In this document: positions 21,167 to 32,734 of the stretch, piece by piece | How positions within the stretch are numbered: the first letter of the stretch is position 1 | How the letters are laid out: each line of letters starts with the position of its first letter | Origin: Semisulcospira habei | Taxonomy: Eukaryota; Mollusca; Gastropoda; Semisulcospiridae | Length of the DNA stretch: 64,000 nt | NCBI GenBank assembly: GCA_036245525.1 | Contig: BTPG01000001.1 | Span: 178,059,111-178,123,110, forward strand | Direction: 5' to 3' | Notes under the pieces: model-generated | The model's input: only the letters and a program-made list of their open reading frames with translations | Databases searched by the model: none | Told to the model about the DNA's origin: nothing | Translations under genes and position numbers: made by a program

Positions 21167-24100
21167 TCAAATCTTATTAAAGATATGGCACTCTCTCAGA
21201 AAACTGAAGATCTTGTCCGGGGGCACATCCCGGAACAAAACCTTCAAGGAGTCTGCTGTGAAATGTTTATACCTTGTGTCGATTAGATCAGCACAAGACA
21301 ACAAAAAGTGTTGAACAGAGTACTGCTCGTCGCAGGCATAACACCATGGACGCTCCTCCTGTTTTAGTAAATAAGAGTGCGTAACATACGTGTGGCCGAT
21401 GTGGAGCTGAGCCAGGCCAGTCTCCTCACGGCGGCTGCCGCAGCGATAAGGTAGACCGTCGGACAACTTAGGAAGGGCTTCATGCAGCTTGTTAGCTTCC
21501 TCTTTGTCCCACTCGGACTGCCACTCACGGGCTATGTACGCACTAGCCACATGTCTAAAATCACTATAAACAGTCTGTGTGTCAGGGACAGGGTCATTGC
21601 GGGCATCGTTGGCAGCAGAATCTGCGATCCTGTGACCTTCGATGCCCACATGCCCTGGCACCCAAACAAAAATGATATCATAATATTCCTTCATCAAGTC
21701 CGCGTGGAGCTCTCTGATCTGCACCAGCAGTGGGTGGTCATTTCCCGTGCCCTGAAGGGCCTGCAGGGCAGAAAGAGAGTCAGACAGAATCAGGAAGTTC
21801 CTTTCTCTAGATCGATAAGCATGCCTGAGTGCCAGCAGAACCGCCTGCAGTTCCGCACTAAATACAGATGAGTGGTCTGGGAGGCGGTGCTTAAATGGGC
21901 GTCTAGGATGGCGAGAGGACACTGCGGCCGCAGCCACTCTCCCATCCTCAGACTTTGACCCATCGGTATAGATGCGACAATAGCCAGGAAAAATTGAAAG
22001 CAGTTCATTGAGGCTCCATTGGTATATGGCTGGTGGAGTAGAGTCTGTCTTGTGGGCAGTCAAGTCCAGCAAGATGTCAGGAACTGGCAAGAGCCAAGGT
22101 GGAGTGATGTGTTGCAGGGATTCCGAAACTCTGTCCAGGTCCAATCCGGCCGCCTGCAGATGAGGTCGGACACGGAAAGAAAGTGGACGGACAGCTCCCG
22201 GATGGGTATCGTAAATCTCTGCAAACGATGGTTTAAAAACACAATCATAGGCAGGATTGTCTGGATGGGCCTTCAGTTTCAGAACGTAGCTGAGCATGAG
22301 GCGGATGCGGCGGAGCTTGAGAGAAGGCTCCCCTGCCTCGGCATACAGACTAGGAACTGGAGACGTCCTAAAGGCCCCAAGACATATCCGCAGACCCTGA
22401 TGGTGAATTGTGTTCAGACGCTGTAGCACAGACTTGGAAGCTGAGCCATACACCACAGAGCCGTAATCCAGTTTGGACCGAACAAGGGCCCGGTACAGAC
22501 GAAGTAAGACAGTACGGTCCGCACCCCAGTCAGTACGACCGACGACACGAAGAATGTCGAGAGCCTTCTGACAAGAGGTTCTAAGGTAATTAATATGGTT
22601 GCGGAAGGTAAGTCTTTTGTCAAAAATTACCCCCAGAAACTTTGCCTCCTCGGCCACCTTAATTGGCACTCCAGCAATGCTCAGGTTAGGTTCTGGAAAA
22701 AATTTCGTCTGGTTAGTAAAATGCACACAAACAGTCTTGGAGGGCGAGAACTTGAATCCATTGAGAGACACCCACCGCTGGATGCGATCAACGCACAGCT
22801 GCAAGCGCCTCTCAAGGGACGCAAGTCCTCGACCTCGTGCGCACAAAGCAAAGTCGTCAACAAACAAAGAGCATTCAGAATCATCCTTGACGGCCTTTAC
22901 AATGTTATTAATTTTAATACTAAATAAAACAGGAGATAGAATGCTGCCCTGTGGGACACCCATCTCCTGTTCAAAGGAGTCGGAGAGGGTGGAGCCCACA
23001 CGGACATGGAACGACCGGTTAGTCAAAAAATTGTGAATAAAAACGGGCAGGTGCCCTTTAAAACCCATGTCCAACAAGTCAGACATTATGCCATACTTCC
23101 AGGTAGTGTCATACGCCTTCTCAAGATCGAAGAAAATTGCATAGACATGCTGCTTGTTGACAAAAGAATCTCGAATAAATGATTCAAAGCGGACTAAATG
23201 GTCAGTTGTACTACGGAAGCGCCGGAAACCGCACTGGAGGTCTGTGAGGAGACCCTGTGACTCAAGATGCCACACCAGGCGGGCGTTGACCAGGCGCTCC
23301 ATAGTTTTACATAAACATGATGTCAAAGCGATAGGCCGGTAGTTGCCCGGGTCGGAAGGATCCTTACCCGGCTTGGGGATCGGTACAACCACAGCCTGGC
23401 GCCAAGACGGCGGAAAATGACCAGTTCTCCAGATATGGTTAAAGGCCTTGAGAAGTACAAGGAGTGACCTCTCAGGCAGATGTGTTAGGAATTGATAGTG
23501 GACGGTATCTAGGCCAGCAGCAGAGTCATTACATTTCTGCAAAGCTTGCTGCAATTCTGATAATGTAAACGGGACATTATAGTCTTCTGAGTTATCGGAC
23601 TCAAAATCACAAATACGAGACTCGTTTCTCCTTCTCTCTCTGGAAGAAAGGTGAATAATGCTCCGTTGAAGAATTATGGGCAATGGTGGAGGCAAGCAAA
23701 TTGGCCACAGCTTTTTTATCTGTAACCAAACTGACACCATCTCTAAGATGGCCAACAGAAGCCGAGCCACCTCTGCCCCTAATTCTCCGAACAGCCTTCC
23801 ATACTTTCTGGGATGGAGTCCGAGAAGTTAAAGATGAGACGAAGCGTCTCCAGGAAGCACGGCGTTCACGTTTAAAAATGTAACGGGCTTTCGCCCTCTG
23901 TCTTTTAAAGGTTAAAATATTTACTTGCGACAGATTACGGAAAGCACGTCGCTGAGCAGATTTGCGCGCTATTTGGGCCTTGCGGCACTCTTCGTTGAAC
24001 CATGGTACTCTCGGCTTTCGAGGGACTGATGCGGAAGTTTTAGAGATGGTTTCACCCGCTACGTCCAACAAAATAGTAGTAAAAGAAGAAATAGGTTCTT

Positions 24101-24857
24101 CAGATGACATGACCACCTCCTCTGTAATACGAGACTGACAGAGGGAGGCGAACAGAGGCCAGTTAGCTTTCTTAAGATTCCAGCGCCCCACCGGCGGATC
24201 CTCCCCACAGCTGACCGATGACAGGACTACTGGGAAGTGGTCACTACCACACAGGTCATCGTGAACCTTCCAGTCAAAGTCCAGCATGAGAGATGGATCA
24301 CACACAGTGAGGTCTAGAACAGAACTAGATCCTGAACCTGGGTTAGAGTATGTAGGTGAACCATCGTTAAAGACACATAGATTAAGTTGATAAAAAACAT
24401 CTTCTAACATCTGACCTCTGCCATCATAGTGGTCACTACCCCAAAGGTGAGCGTGACCGTTAAAATCCCCCATGAGAATAAAGGGAGGGGGCAGTTGATC
24501 AACTAAATTAAGAAAATCATTACTACAGACCCGCAGGGATGGTGGCAGGTAAATACTGCATATAGTTATGGTCTTCTTCAAGGTAACCCGAGCTGCGACA
24601 GCCTGAAGACAGGTGTCGATGCTAACAGGGCTACATAAAATTTGGCTACTAATGAGAAGAGCCACTCCACCCGAGCGCCTCTCCGAATCAGAGCCTTTAT
24701 GTATAGCGTTAAAACCATTAAAGGACACAGGGTCAGACGTCTTCAGGTAAGTCTCCTGAAGAGATATTACTGAGGGGTTATAGCACTTGACTAAAAGACG
24801 TAATTCCTCAAAGTTAGCTTGAAAACCACGACAATTCCACTGAAGCAGAGAGTCCAT
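21167..24857 (-). pseudogene. I-like LINE ORF2 (endonuclease, RT, RNase H) with one frameshift
   Basis: Starts MDSLLQWNCRGFQANFEELR. APE endonuclease: SLQETYLK, LMGDFNGHAHLWGSDHYDGR and GSDHFPV. RT: TLSELQQALQKCNDSAAGLD, PIPKPGKDPSDPGNYRPIAL, FFDLEKAYDTTW, MGVPQGSILSPVLFSI and CSLFVDDFALCA (catalytic V-D-D). RNase H: RIYTDGSKSEDG, SAELQAVLLAL, LILSDSLSAL and WVPGHVGIEGHRIADSAAND, keeping the D-E-D-H/D set. A C-terminal CxxC...H motif follows (RPWCYACDEQYSVQHFLLSC). One frameshift near 23640, between endonuclease and RT, is the only lesion I found, so the copy is fairly young. Confidence 0.92.
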
Positions 24858-24859
24858 GA

Positions 24860-26302
24860 TTATGTTTTATCTGGGGGTGCGGAGTTTTTCCCCCCTTTGT
24901 CCTTTGCCTTGGAAGGAGTCGGAGAAACAGAGGGGGGCCGGCTCCCGGGCCTCCTCTGGTTCTTAGGAGATGAAGGGGGTGGAGCTGCCGCAGCATCGGC
25001 AACTTCCACTCCCTCCATCTGCTCCTCCAATGCAGCATATTTGTTTTGAAGGGGGACATCAGTGTTCCCCTTCTGGGCCCGTGCGCACGGCGGTCCCATA
25101 GATTTCTTTGACTTCTGGTCCTGGGTAGCGTTCCTGCCGCTAGAGTTAGCGGCCTTAGAAGGCTGACCAGAGCCAGAAACCTTTGGTGTTGACAAACTAG
25201 CAGGTTTGGGTGGGGGCTGAGGCTTAGGGGCAGCAGAAGGCGGTGCCACCGGACCGGTAGCGTCCGCCCTCTGCGTTCCCTGGCTCCTCGTCACCACCGG
25301 AGGAGGGTTACTCTCCAGGGGTGAGAGGATCCGAGGCTCCGCCCCCAACCAAGAAGTTGGGGTTTGACAAGAGAAGTCTTTGGTGGGGCACTTGCCTGCC
25401 ACCGCAGCACTGAAAGTATACACAAAGTTGTTATTTGAGTTTGGCGCCGCCTCAGCTGCACCAAGACCGTCAACCAGTTTTTTTGCGTCCGCAAAGGACA
25501 GCCCCTTCTCCACACGCACCTGCTGAATCCTGCACTCTGAGATCCAACGAGGGCACTTCTTGTCTGAAGCCATATGCGCCCCCTGGCAATTCACACACAG
25601 GGGGATGGCTGTGCAGGACTCAGCAGAGTGTCCGGGCTTAGTGCAACGGGCGCATAGAGCCTCTGCCTGGCGGCATGTCTTCTGCCCATGGCCATACTTT
25701 TGGCACTTAAAGCACCGGAGGGGGAGAGGGACGTACTTTTTCACTTTTAGGGAGTAGTAACCTCCCCAGATAGTAGTAGGAGCTGTGGGGGTGCCAAACG
25801 TCAGGATGATGGTAGGGAGACGGATCTCCCTACCACCTCGTTTGGAAATGAAGCGCCTGACGTAGGTCACCCCCTGTGACTTAAGGTTCCGTACAAGTTC
25901 ATCTTCAGACAGTTCGGCCAATGCTTGATCTTTAATCACTCCTCTAGAGGAATTCATTGTTTTGTGGGGAGTGACCTCCACTGGAGTGTCTCCGATGGAG
26001 GAGAGCCTCAGTAGCCCATTGGAGTGTGCCCGGGTACGGCACTCTACCAACAAGTCACCAGACCTGAGGCGCTGGGCCTCAGGCCTGCCAACACGGCTCC
26101 TGAGGGTCTCCCCTACCAGGAAAGGGTGCAGCTTGGAAACAGGCTTCTCTTTAACTTTGCTGTGGATAATGAGAAAGCGAGGCCAGACGGCCGAAACCTG
26201 AGGCGTCGCTTCCCCACAATCAGAGTCGCTATCATTTTCAAGGTCAATGTCGGTGGCTATGTGCCGCTTTGGTGCCAGTTTTGGTTTTTTGATATTTTCC
26301 AT
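24860..26302 (-). CDS. I-like LINE ORF1, Gag-like nucleic-acid-binding protein
   Basis: Intact 480-codon frame starting MENIKKPKLAPKRHIATDID. The middle is a compact RRM-like region (about residues 45-190), followed by three zinc knuckles: CFKCQKYGHGQKTC, CARCTKPGHSAESC and CVNCQGAHMASDKKC. The first two are C-x2-C-x4-H-x4-C; the third is a variant with C-x2-C-x3-H-x6-C. The C-terminal third is Pro/Ser/Lys-rich and probably disordered. In the family this protein binds element RNA in ribonucleoprotein particles. Its stop is followed after 2 nt by the ORF2 start, suggesting coupled translation (reinitiation). Confidence 0.92.
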   Translation of the reverse strand: MENIKKPKLAPKRHIATDIDLENDSDSDCGEATPQVSAVWPRFLIIHSKVKEKPVSKLHPFLVGETLRSRVGRPEAQRLRSGDLLVECRTRAHSNGLLRLSSIGDTPVEVTPHKTMNSSRGVIKDQALAELSEDELVRNLKSQGVTYVRRFISKRGGREIRLPTIILTFGTPTAPTTIWGGYYSLKVKKYVPLPLRCFKCQKYGHGQKTCRQAEALCARCTKPGHSAESCTAIPLCVNCQGAHMASDKKCPRWISECRIQQVRVEKGLSFADAKKLVDGLGAAEAAPNSNNNFVYTFSAAVAGKCPTKDFSCQTPTSWLGAEPRILSPLESNPPPVVTRSQGTQRADATGPVAPPSAAPKPQPPPKPASLSTPKVSGSGQPSKAANSSGRNATQDQKSKKSMGPPCARAQKGNTDVPLQNKYAALEEQMEGVEVADAAAAPPPSSPKNQRRPGSRPPSVSPTPSKAKDKGGKNSAPPDKT

Positions 26303-26960
26303 ATTATAGTATGATAGATATTCATCCCCCGGGGGTCCCCGCCCGCCACCGAGCCCAACACGGGAAAGTGCAATTGTCGGCGGGTCTCCAGCCGACGCAC
26401 AATGGAGACTGCCCGAAAGATATACTCAAGGGGGTAAGCCCGATTGAACCGTTTGAGCCACCGCCTTCTATCACACTGTTGAATGCAGGGGAATACTGGC
26501 GTAGAGCACCTAATCAGCATCAGAGGCTATAGCATGGTGCTCCGTATAACAACCCGCATGTCAACAGGGGGATAGGGCTCGACGTGACAAGAGCCGATTG
26601 ACTAGGCCGGTACGACTAGCCTCCCGTTTAGGCAGAAGTCAAGGCCAAAGTGGAGTGTTTCAGCCACCAGGATCCTCTTCTCCCCCGACACGGGTCTCCA
26701 AGCACGGCAAACACTTGGGATCCAAAGGACCAAAAGCTCATGAGTATTTTTAAGGACCAATCCAACATGGTAAGACCTGGGTTAGCACAGCTCCTTAAAA
26801 ACTGGACCAGTGAAAAAGACTGAACAACATATCTGCTGATATCAAGTCCTAATCCTGGACAAAGATGGCACCCGTCTGCTAGCCCACTCAGTCAGGGACT
26901 GAGGGGACTACCCACCCACGCCACGTGGAGGCCGGTGCCGGGTAGGCGAATGTCATCCAG

Positions 26961-29294
26961 TGTTATGCGCCCACTAATGACAGTGACGAGGAAGAGAAAC
27001 AAGAGTTCTACGACCGACTCCAGAGAGCCGTGGACAAATGTGCGGAGCAAGACACCACCATCGTCATGGGCGATTTTAATGCCAAAATAGGGGAGGACAA
27101 CACCGGATACGAAGAGGTGATGGGGAGACAGGGACTAGGGGAGATGAGCGAGAACGGGGAGAGGTTTGTAGACTTTTGTGCTCTAAACAGTCTTGTCATT
27201 GGAGGCAGCATCTTCCCACACAGAAGAATACACAAAGCAACGTGGGTCTCACCTGACCATACTACAGAGAACCAAATAGACCATATCTGCATTAGCAAGA
27301 AATTTAGAAGATCCCTTCAAGATGTTCGAGTGAGGAGGGGAGCAGATATCGCCTCAGACCACCATCTGCTCACCTTAAGAATAAAGCTCAAGTTAAAGAA
27401 AAGCCACACAGAGACAACAAGAAGACAGCGCTATAATGTAGGCCTCCTGAGAGAGACTGGAGTGAGAGAAGAGTTCAAACTGGTGCTGTCCAACCGGTTT
27501 CAAGCGCTACAGGAGCTAGTAAATGAAGAGGAGGCGGTCACCACAGAGCAGCAGTGGAAGGCAGTTAGAGAGGCGCTGAACTCAACCTGCAAAGACACTG
27601 AAGGGTTCAGGAAACACCATCGCAAGGACTGGCTGTCGGCACAGACCTTGAAGAAGATAGAAGTGAGGAAGCAGAAGAAAGTAGTTGTCAACAACAGTCA
27701 CACGAGAGCAGCCAAAGCAAGGGCACAGGAGGAATACTCGGAAGCCAACCGCGAGGTGAAGAGGAGTATCAGGGCAGACAAGAGGGCCTACACAGACAGC
27801 CTGGCAGCAGAGGCAGAAAAGGCAGCAGGCAGCGGCAACACGAAACAGCTCTACGACATTACCAGAAGATTGTCGGGCAAGTATGGCCATACAGAAAGAA
27901 CAGTAAAAGACAAAGAAGGCAAGCCTATTGCAGACAGAGCAGACCAACTCGACAGATGGGCCGAGTATTTTGAAGAGTTACTGAACAGACCCAGCCCACC
28001 CGACCCCCCAGACATCCAGCCAGCAGAGACCGACCTACCCATCAGCTGTGACAGACCCAGCCGGGAAGAGATCAGAAGAGCAGTGGCATTTTTGAAGAAC
28101 GGCAAAGCAGCAGGGCCAGATGGCATCCCAGCGGAGTCTCTGAAAGCAGACCTAGAGACCACAGTAGAGATGCTGTACCCACTGTTTGGAAAGATCTGGG
28201 AAGAGGAGGTGATGCCGGCTGACTGGAAGGAGGGGTACCTAATCAAGCTTCCCAAGAAAGGTGACCTCAGCAAGTGTTCCAACTACAGAGGAATCACCTT
28301 GCTGTCAGTACCAGGAAAGGTCTTCAACAGGATCATCCTGGAGAGAATAAAGAGCTCCGTTGACCCCCAGCTGAGAGACCAGCAAGCAGGATTCAGGAAA
28401 CACCGATCATGTACAGACCAGATCGCCACTCTTCGCATCATCGTGGAACAGTCTCTGGAGTGGAGCTCCCCGCTGTACGTCAACTTTGTGGATTACGAGA
28501 AAGCATTTGACAGCGTGGACCGAGAGACTCTGTGGAAACTCATACAACGCTACGGTGTACCCACAAAGCTCATCCGCCTGATCAAGAGCAGCTACGATGG
28601 CATGACATGTCGCGTGATCCACGAAGGGCAGTTCACCAGGGAGCTCCAGGTCAGAACCGGTGTCAGGCAGGGGTGTCTGCTGTCTCCGTTCCTCTTCCTA
28701 CTGGCCATAGACTGGGTCGTGAAGAGGACCACAGAGCAGAGAGGAAGCGGAATACAGTGGACACTGTGGACACAGCTTGACGACCTCGATTTTGCGGATG
28801 ACTTGGCATTACTGTCCCACACTCATCAACAAATGCAGGACAAGACCACGAGGCTTGCTGACATTTCGTCCCAAGTGGGCCTCACCATCCACAAACAGAA
28901 AACAAAGACAATGAGGCTGAACGCAACCAGGGAAGAACCAGTCTTGCTTGCTGGCACCCCATTGGAGGAGGTGGAGTCCTTCACCTATCTCGGGAGCATC
29001 ATAGACAAAAAAGGCGGCACTGATGCAGATGTCAGAGCACAAATCGGTAAAGCCAGAGCAGCCTTTCTCCAGTTGAAAAAAGTGTGGAGTTCCAGAGAGC
29101 TGTCACAAAACACCAAAGTCCGGATTTTCAACTCCAACATAAAAGCAGTTCTCCTATATGGAGCAGAGACTTGGAGATTGACAAAAACCACTGTCAACAG
29201 AGTACAGATCTTCATAAACAGTTGCCTTAGAAGAATTTTGAAAATCCACTGGCCAGAGAAGATCAGCAACATCAGACTCTGGGAGAGCAGATAA
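26961..29294 (+). pseudogene. RTE-like endonuclease-reverse transcriptase, large intact piece (B2)
   Basis: Continuous frame of over 750 codons. Endonuclease: VMGDFNAKIGEDNTGYEEVM, ATWVSPDHTTENQIDHICIS and ASDHHLLTL. Spacer rich in Lys/Arg. RT: AVAFLKNGKAAGPDGIPAES, SKCSNYRGITLL, QAGFRKHRSCTDQI, FVDYEKAFDSVDR, VRQGCLLSPFLF and LDFADDLALLS (catalytic F-A-D-D), then SFTYLGSIIDKKGG, LLYGAETWRLTK and CLRRIL. A 7-bp deletion relative to copy B3 at about 29287 introduces an early stop at 29294; the remaining C-terminus ([15 protein letters not shown]) follows out of frame. No RNase H domain, as expected for this LINE group. Confidence 0.92.
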
Positions 29295-29654
29295 CAGCAG
29301 AGAATGAAATTGGGCGAAGAAGATGGGGATGGATTGGTCACAGTCTGAGAAAGCCAGCTTCCAGTATCACTAGGCAGGCATTGTCATGGAATCCCCAGGG
29401 AAAAAGGAAAAGAGGTAGGCCGAGAAACTCCTGGCGTCGAGACCTCCAAGCAGACATCAAGAGAATGGGAACCACCTGGAGTAAAAATCGAAGGAGAAGC
29501 ACAGGACAGGAGTCGCTGGAGGTCTCTCGTCGACGGCCTATACCCGGGTAGGGGTGACAGGCGTAAGTAAGTAAGTAAGTATTCACCCAAAGCTGAAAAT
29601 TTGAGTGCAAATGAATAAAGCAGCTGTTTGGTGGAAATGTAATACACCATTATG

Positions 29655-29841
29655 TGGTTATCGTGGTCGAAGTATGATGCAATCACACCAGACACACTCA
29701 CGTAGGGTTCTTGTACAAAAACCTCACTCAGCTGCAACTGGTCACACGTGGCACAAGGTTGTAGACCACACTGGAGTAACAGTTCCAACAGTAATTTATT
29801 CTCACAATGCACTCACAGCACAATGCATCCACACTTTTGTA
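29655..29841 (-). mobile_element. LTR fragment related to the Gypsy-like LTR at 47664
   Basis: GTTATCGTGGTCGAAGTATG, ATGCAATCACACCAGACAC, GTGGCACAAGGTTGTAGACC and CAACAGTAATTTATTCTCA match 47671-47840 closely. The part retained is about the last 185 bp of the LTR; no internal region adjoins it. Confidence 0.75.
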
Positions 29842-31440
29842 TTGAAGAAAGACTTAAAAAATTCTCAGAAAACATCAAGGTCGTGTGCGTTGACTGCAGT
29901 CCGTCAGTTTGTGCCCACGACAAAGGACTTCATGTGTTCTTAGAGCTGTCGAATGAGTCATCAACAGACCCCTCGGATATCGATACCATCACTCAATTCA
30001 TCAAACTTGAAATATACAGAGCTCATAGTGACCAGTGTCACGAGGTAACCATATTCAAACACAACACATTCCAGGCCTACACAGACGATGAGGGAAATTT
30101 TTTCAAGTTTCGTCTTCATGATGATGTCTTTGCTGGCAAGCTTCATCAGGACATAGTACACAAATCCACACATGCTTTGGAGGAATTGGTATTTGATGAA
30201 ACCTCCTGTCCTGCTTGTGGTCCGGTACTTCAGGAACCTGCCCCACTCGATTGGAAGACAAATTGCTTATGAGTGGAAGTACAGCGTACCAATACACGCC
30301 CAAATATTCCTAGAGAAATTTATCGAAAGCAGAACACTATCAACGCAAGCCCAAAACGACATGGACATACTTGAGTAACTGAGAAGATTGTACCAAGTAT
30401 TCTATACTTTGCTGAACATTTTCAACTGTTCGCACTGTGGAATCTTCCAGCGATTCACGACAGACCAACTACCTTTTCAGTATCATAGTCTGAGTTCTGT
30501 ATTCAGCATCACTTCACAAGCTGGTATTAAAGAAGCTTTTCTGAGGCTGAGTGTCAGTTGAAACAACAAGCAAATGACGATTTATGAAACCTGTGCCCCT
30601 TCAATATGAATCTCTGGCTGGACAGCTCCAACGTATGGTCAGTCTGCAAGACTGTTATGTTGTTCTGTACATGGACAATCTGGTCTGTCTTACCTTCCAC
30701 TTGGACCCAAACAGAGGAGCCTCGAGAACTTCACAAACTTGTACGCTTCCAGTGAGTTTTAAGGGGCTACCAAGAGACGCTGCCATCCCAGACAATTGGC
30801 ATGAAGAAGGATGTTCAGGGGTCACGCCTTGTCACTGTATGCAGCCATTAATTTTCCAACCAACACACATTTCCCATGTGTTGATCAAACTATCTGAAGC
30901 AGAAGACAGAGTCTTCAATACGTTCAGAGCGAACCTGGTTTTGGGTATCAAGGTATTCTGAAAAGAAGTCATGGGTGCTGGCATCTGGCCGACTGCTGCA
31001 CAGCATGCAGTTCACTTGGACACTTCCTCAGATGTATCGACCGACAGTAGAAGCGACAGGATAAACATTTCAGGAATTGATGGAATGAGCGACTCTGAGG
31101 AACCCAATGAGAGTTTCGGACAGCTGCAAGTGGCCGATGCAGCACCCACAGAGACTGACAACCCCATGACTCGTATAGTTTGGGACATCTGCAGGTATCC
31201 GATGCATCACCCACAGAGACTGACAGTGCATTTGAAGAAGAAATTCTGGGATTTTCTATCTTCAAGCCCCCACCTCTAACAAGCTGCCATCCACCCCGAT
31301 ATAGTGAAAGAGACGATGACATCGAGCGCCCGAGAGAAATCTTAAGAGAGCTTCTGCTGAAGATGGGGAAACGCCCCCCAACAACGATGGCTTTGCTCCA
31401 GACCATAAAATTGCAAACAATCTGGTCACTCTGAAGGGTG

Positions 31441-31465
31441 AAGGGGGGGGAGGGGGGGGGGGTAT
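31441..31465 (+). repeat. G-rich tract
   Basis: Runs of 8 and 10 G separated by A between segments of the decayed protein. Confidence 0.8.
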
Positions 31466-32734
31466 TCCATAGATTTCTGCTGGAATTCCCCGTCCTTCAC
31501 CTGCAGAAATAAAAAATTGTCAATCTCCTGAGTGGGTGAAATGATGTTGAGATTTTTGCAGGATTCAGATGAGCCTGACATCAAGAACAACTGACATCAA
31601 TCTGAACAACATTGATAAATGCACAAAAATCATCCAACGTTTGGCACTGCATACTGTGTTCTTCGTGAAATTCCTCGAGGTGCTTCCAAACAAAGAGGCC
31701 AATGACCTTGCATGACAAATGGAAAAAGGGCAACTAGACAGTGCTGTGTGGCAACGACATTATTAAGCTTTCATGTGTGAGAGCAGGGAGTGCAATGCAG
31801 GATTTGCTCTGCATGCAGACATGCTATACTGGGTTGTGAAGAAATCATGGCCATCCACTTTGCAGAGAGAACAGGGGGACCAGAGTGATACACCCTTTTG
31901 CTAGCGGCAGTGAAACACTCACTTCCATTTTCATTTCTTAACAACGCAGTATTGTATGCAGGGTTTTGCACATGTTTGTTGACTGACCATCACAGTGCTA
32001 GCTATTTCCATGAAAATCTGAAGAAAACTTTGTTCAGTACCCAATACAAGAACAGCAGCAGAAACTTTGCTTTGGACAGCCAAAGAAAGATGGAACACAA
32101 AGACGCGTTAAAGGGTTTCCGCCCGAGATCATCTCCTCAGTCTGTTTTGCCACGGATGGCCCTTGTAGACACCCTTTCTGACATGGAAAGTATCATGACA
32201 GCAGATGCTGACCCACGTGAATAGGAGCAATACAATATGTATGGAGGGTATCTCCAAAAGACTTGACCTACATCCTACCAACGGCTAAGATGATTCTTCA
32301 CAATGCGAAGATCAATCCAGATGTTCAAGAAGATACTCTGTACAACTTCTACGAGCCAGCACCCATTCCTTTGTCACAGGCAGTGCTTGACAAACACACG
32401 GAAGACGCAGGGCAGTAACTGATTTATAAATACCTCACTCACCACAGGTTAATGGGAGTGGAGCCACCACACTGCAAAAGTGTCAATGATGTACGTGGCC
32501 CCAAAGAAATCACTTCAAAGCTGCGTGCCATGAGTTCGACCAGTTTCACAATCAAGCGCACTAGCTGCAAAGCTGCAAGGCCTGCCTCTGCATTTGAACA
32601 GAAAGAAAAAGCACAAAAATTGAAAGTGAAGAAACAGACCAAACTCGCACTTGTCTTTCATCTTCAGCTAACACTTGCCAGGCAGTGCTAACGCCAGACT
32701 TAAGCAAGAGAAATGTCTAGAAGGCAAAAGGTAT

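Larger units (their letters stand above)
20949..26948 (-). mobile_element. I-like LINE (APE, RT, RNase H), full length, inserted in LINE B2
   Basis: Exactly 6000 bp between the perfect 12-bp duplications AATGTCATCCAG (20937-20948 and 26949-26960), which lie inside the RTE-like LINE. It has a 5' UTR of about 650 bp (26303-26948), two ORFs and a 3' UTR ending CGGCGTTAAACCCAAATAAC-TAAA. The RNase H domain places it in the I group rather than in the RTE or CR1 groups. Short relatives of its 3' end occur at 12316 and 63545. Confidence 0.93.
20249..29575 (+). mobile_element. RTE-like LINE, copy B2, split by an I-like LINE
   Basis: Flanked by a duplication of at least ATTCACCC, possibly TAAGTATTCACCC (20236-20248 and 29576-29588), partly merged with the (TAAG)n tail. 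The element is in two pieces, 20249-20948 and 26961-29575, and is about 3.3 kb when the insert is discounted. It is the best preserved of the three RTE-like copies in the window. Confidence 0.9.

Noticed and set aside
30969..31406. Minus-strand 145-codon frame
   Set aside because: Opposite to the acidic repeat segment of the decayed protein, whose plus-strand reading has the more protein-like composition and is collinear with neighbours.
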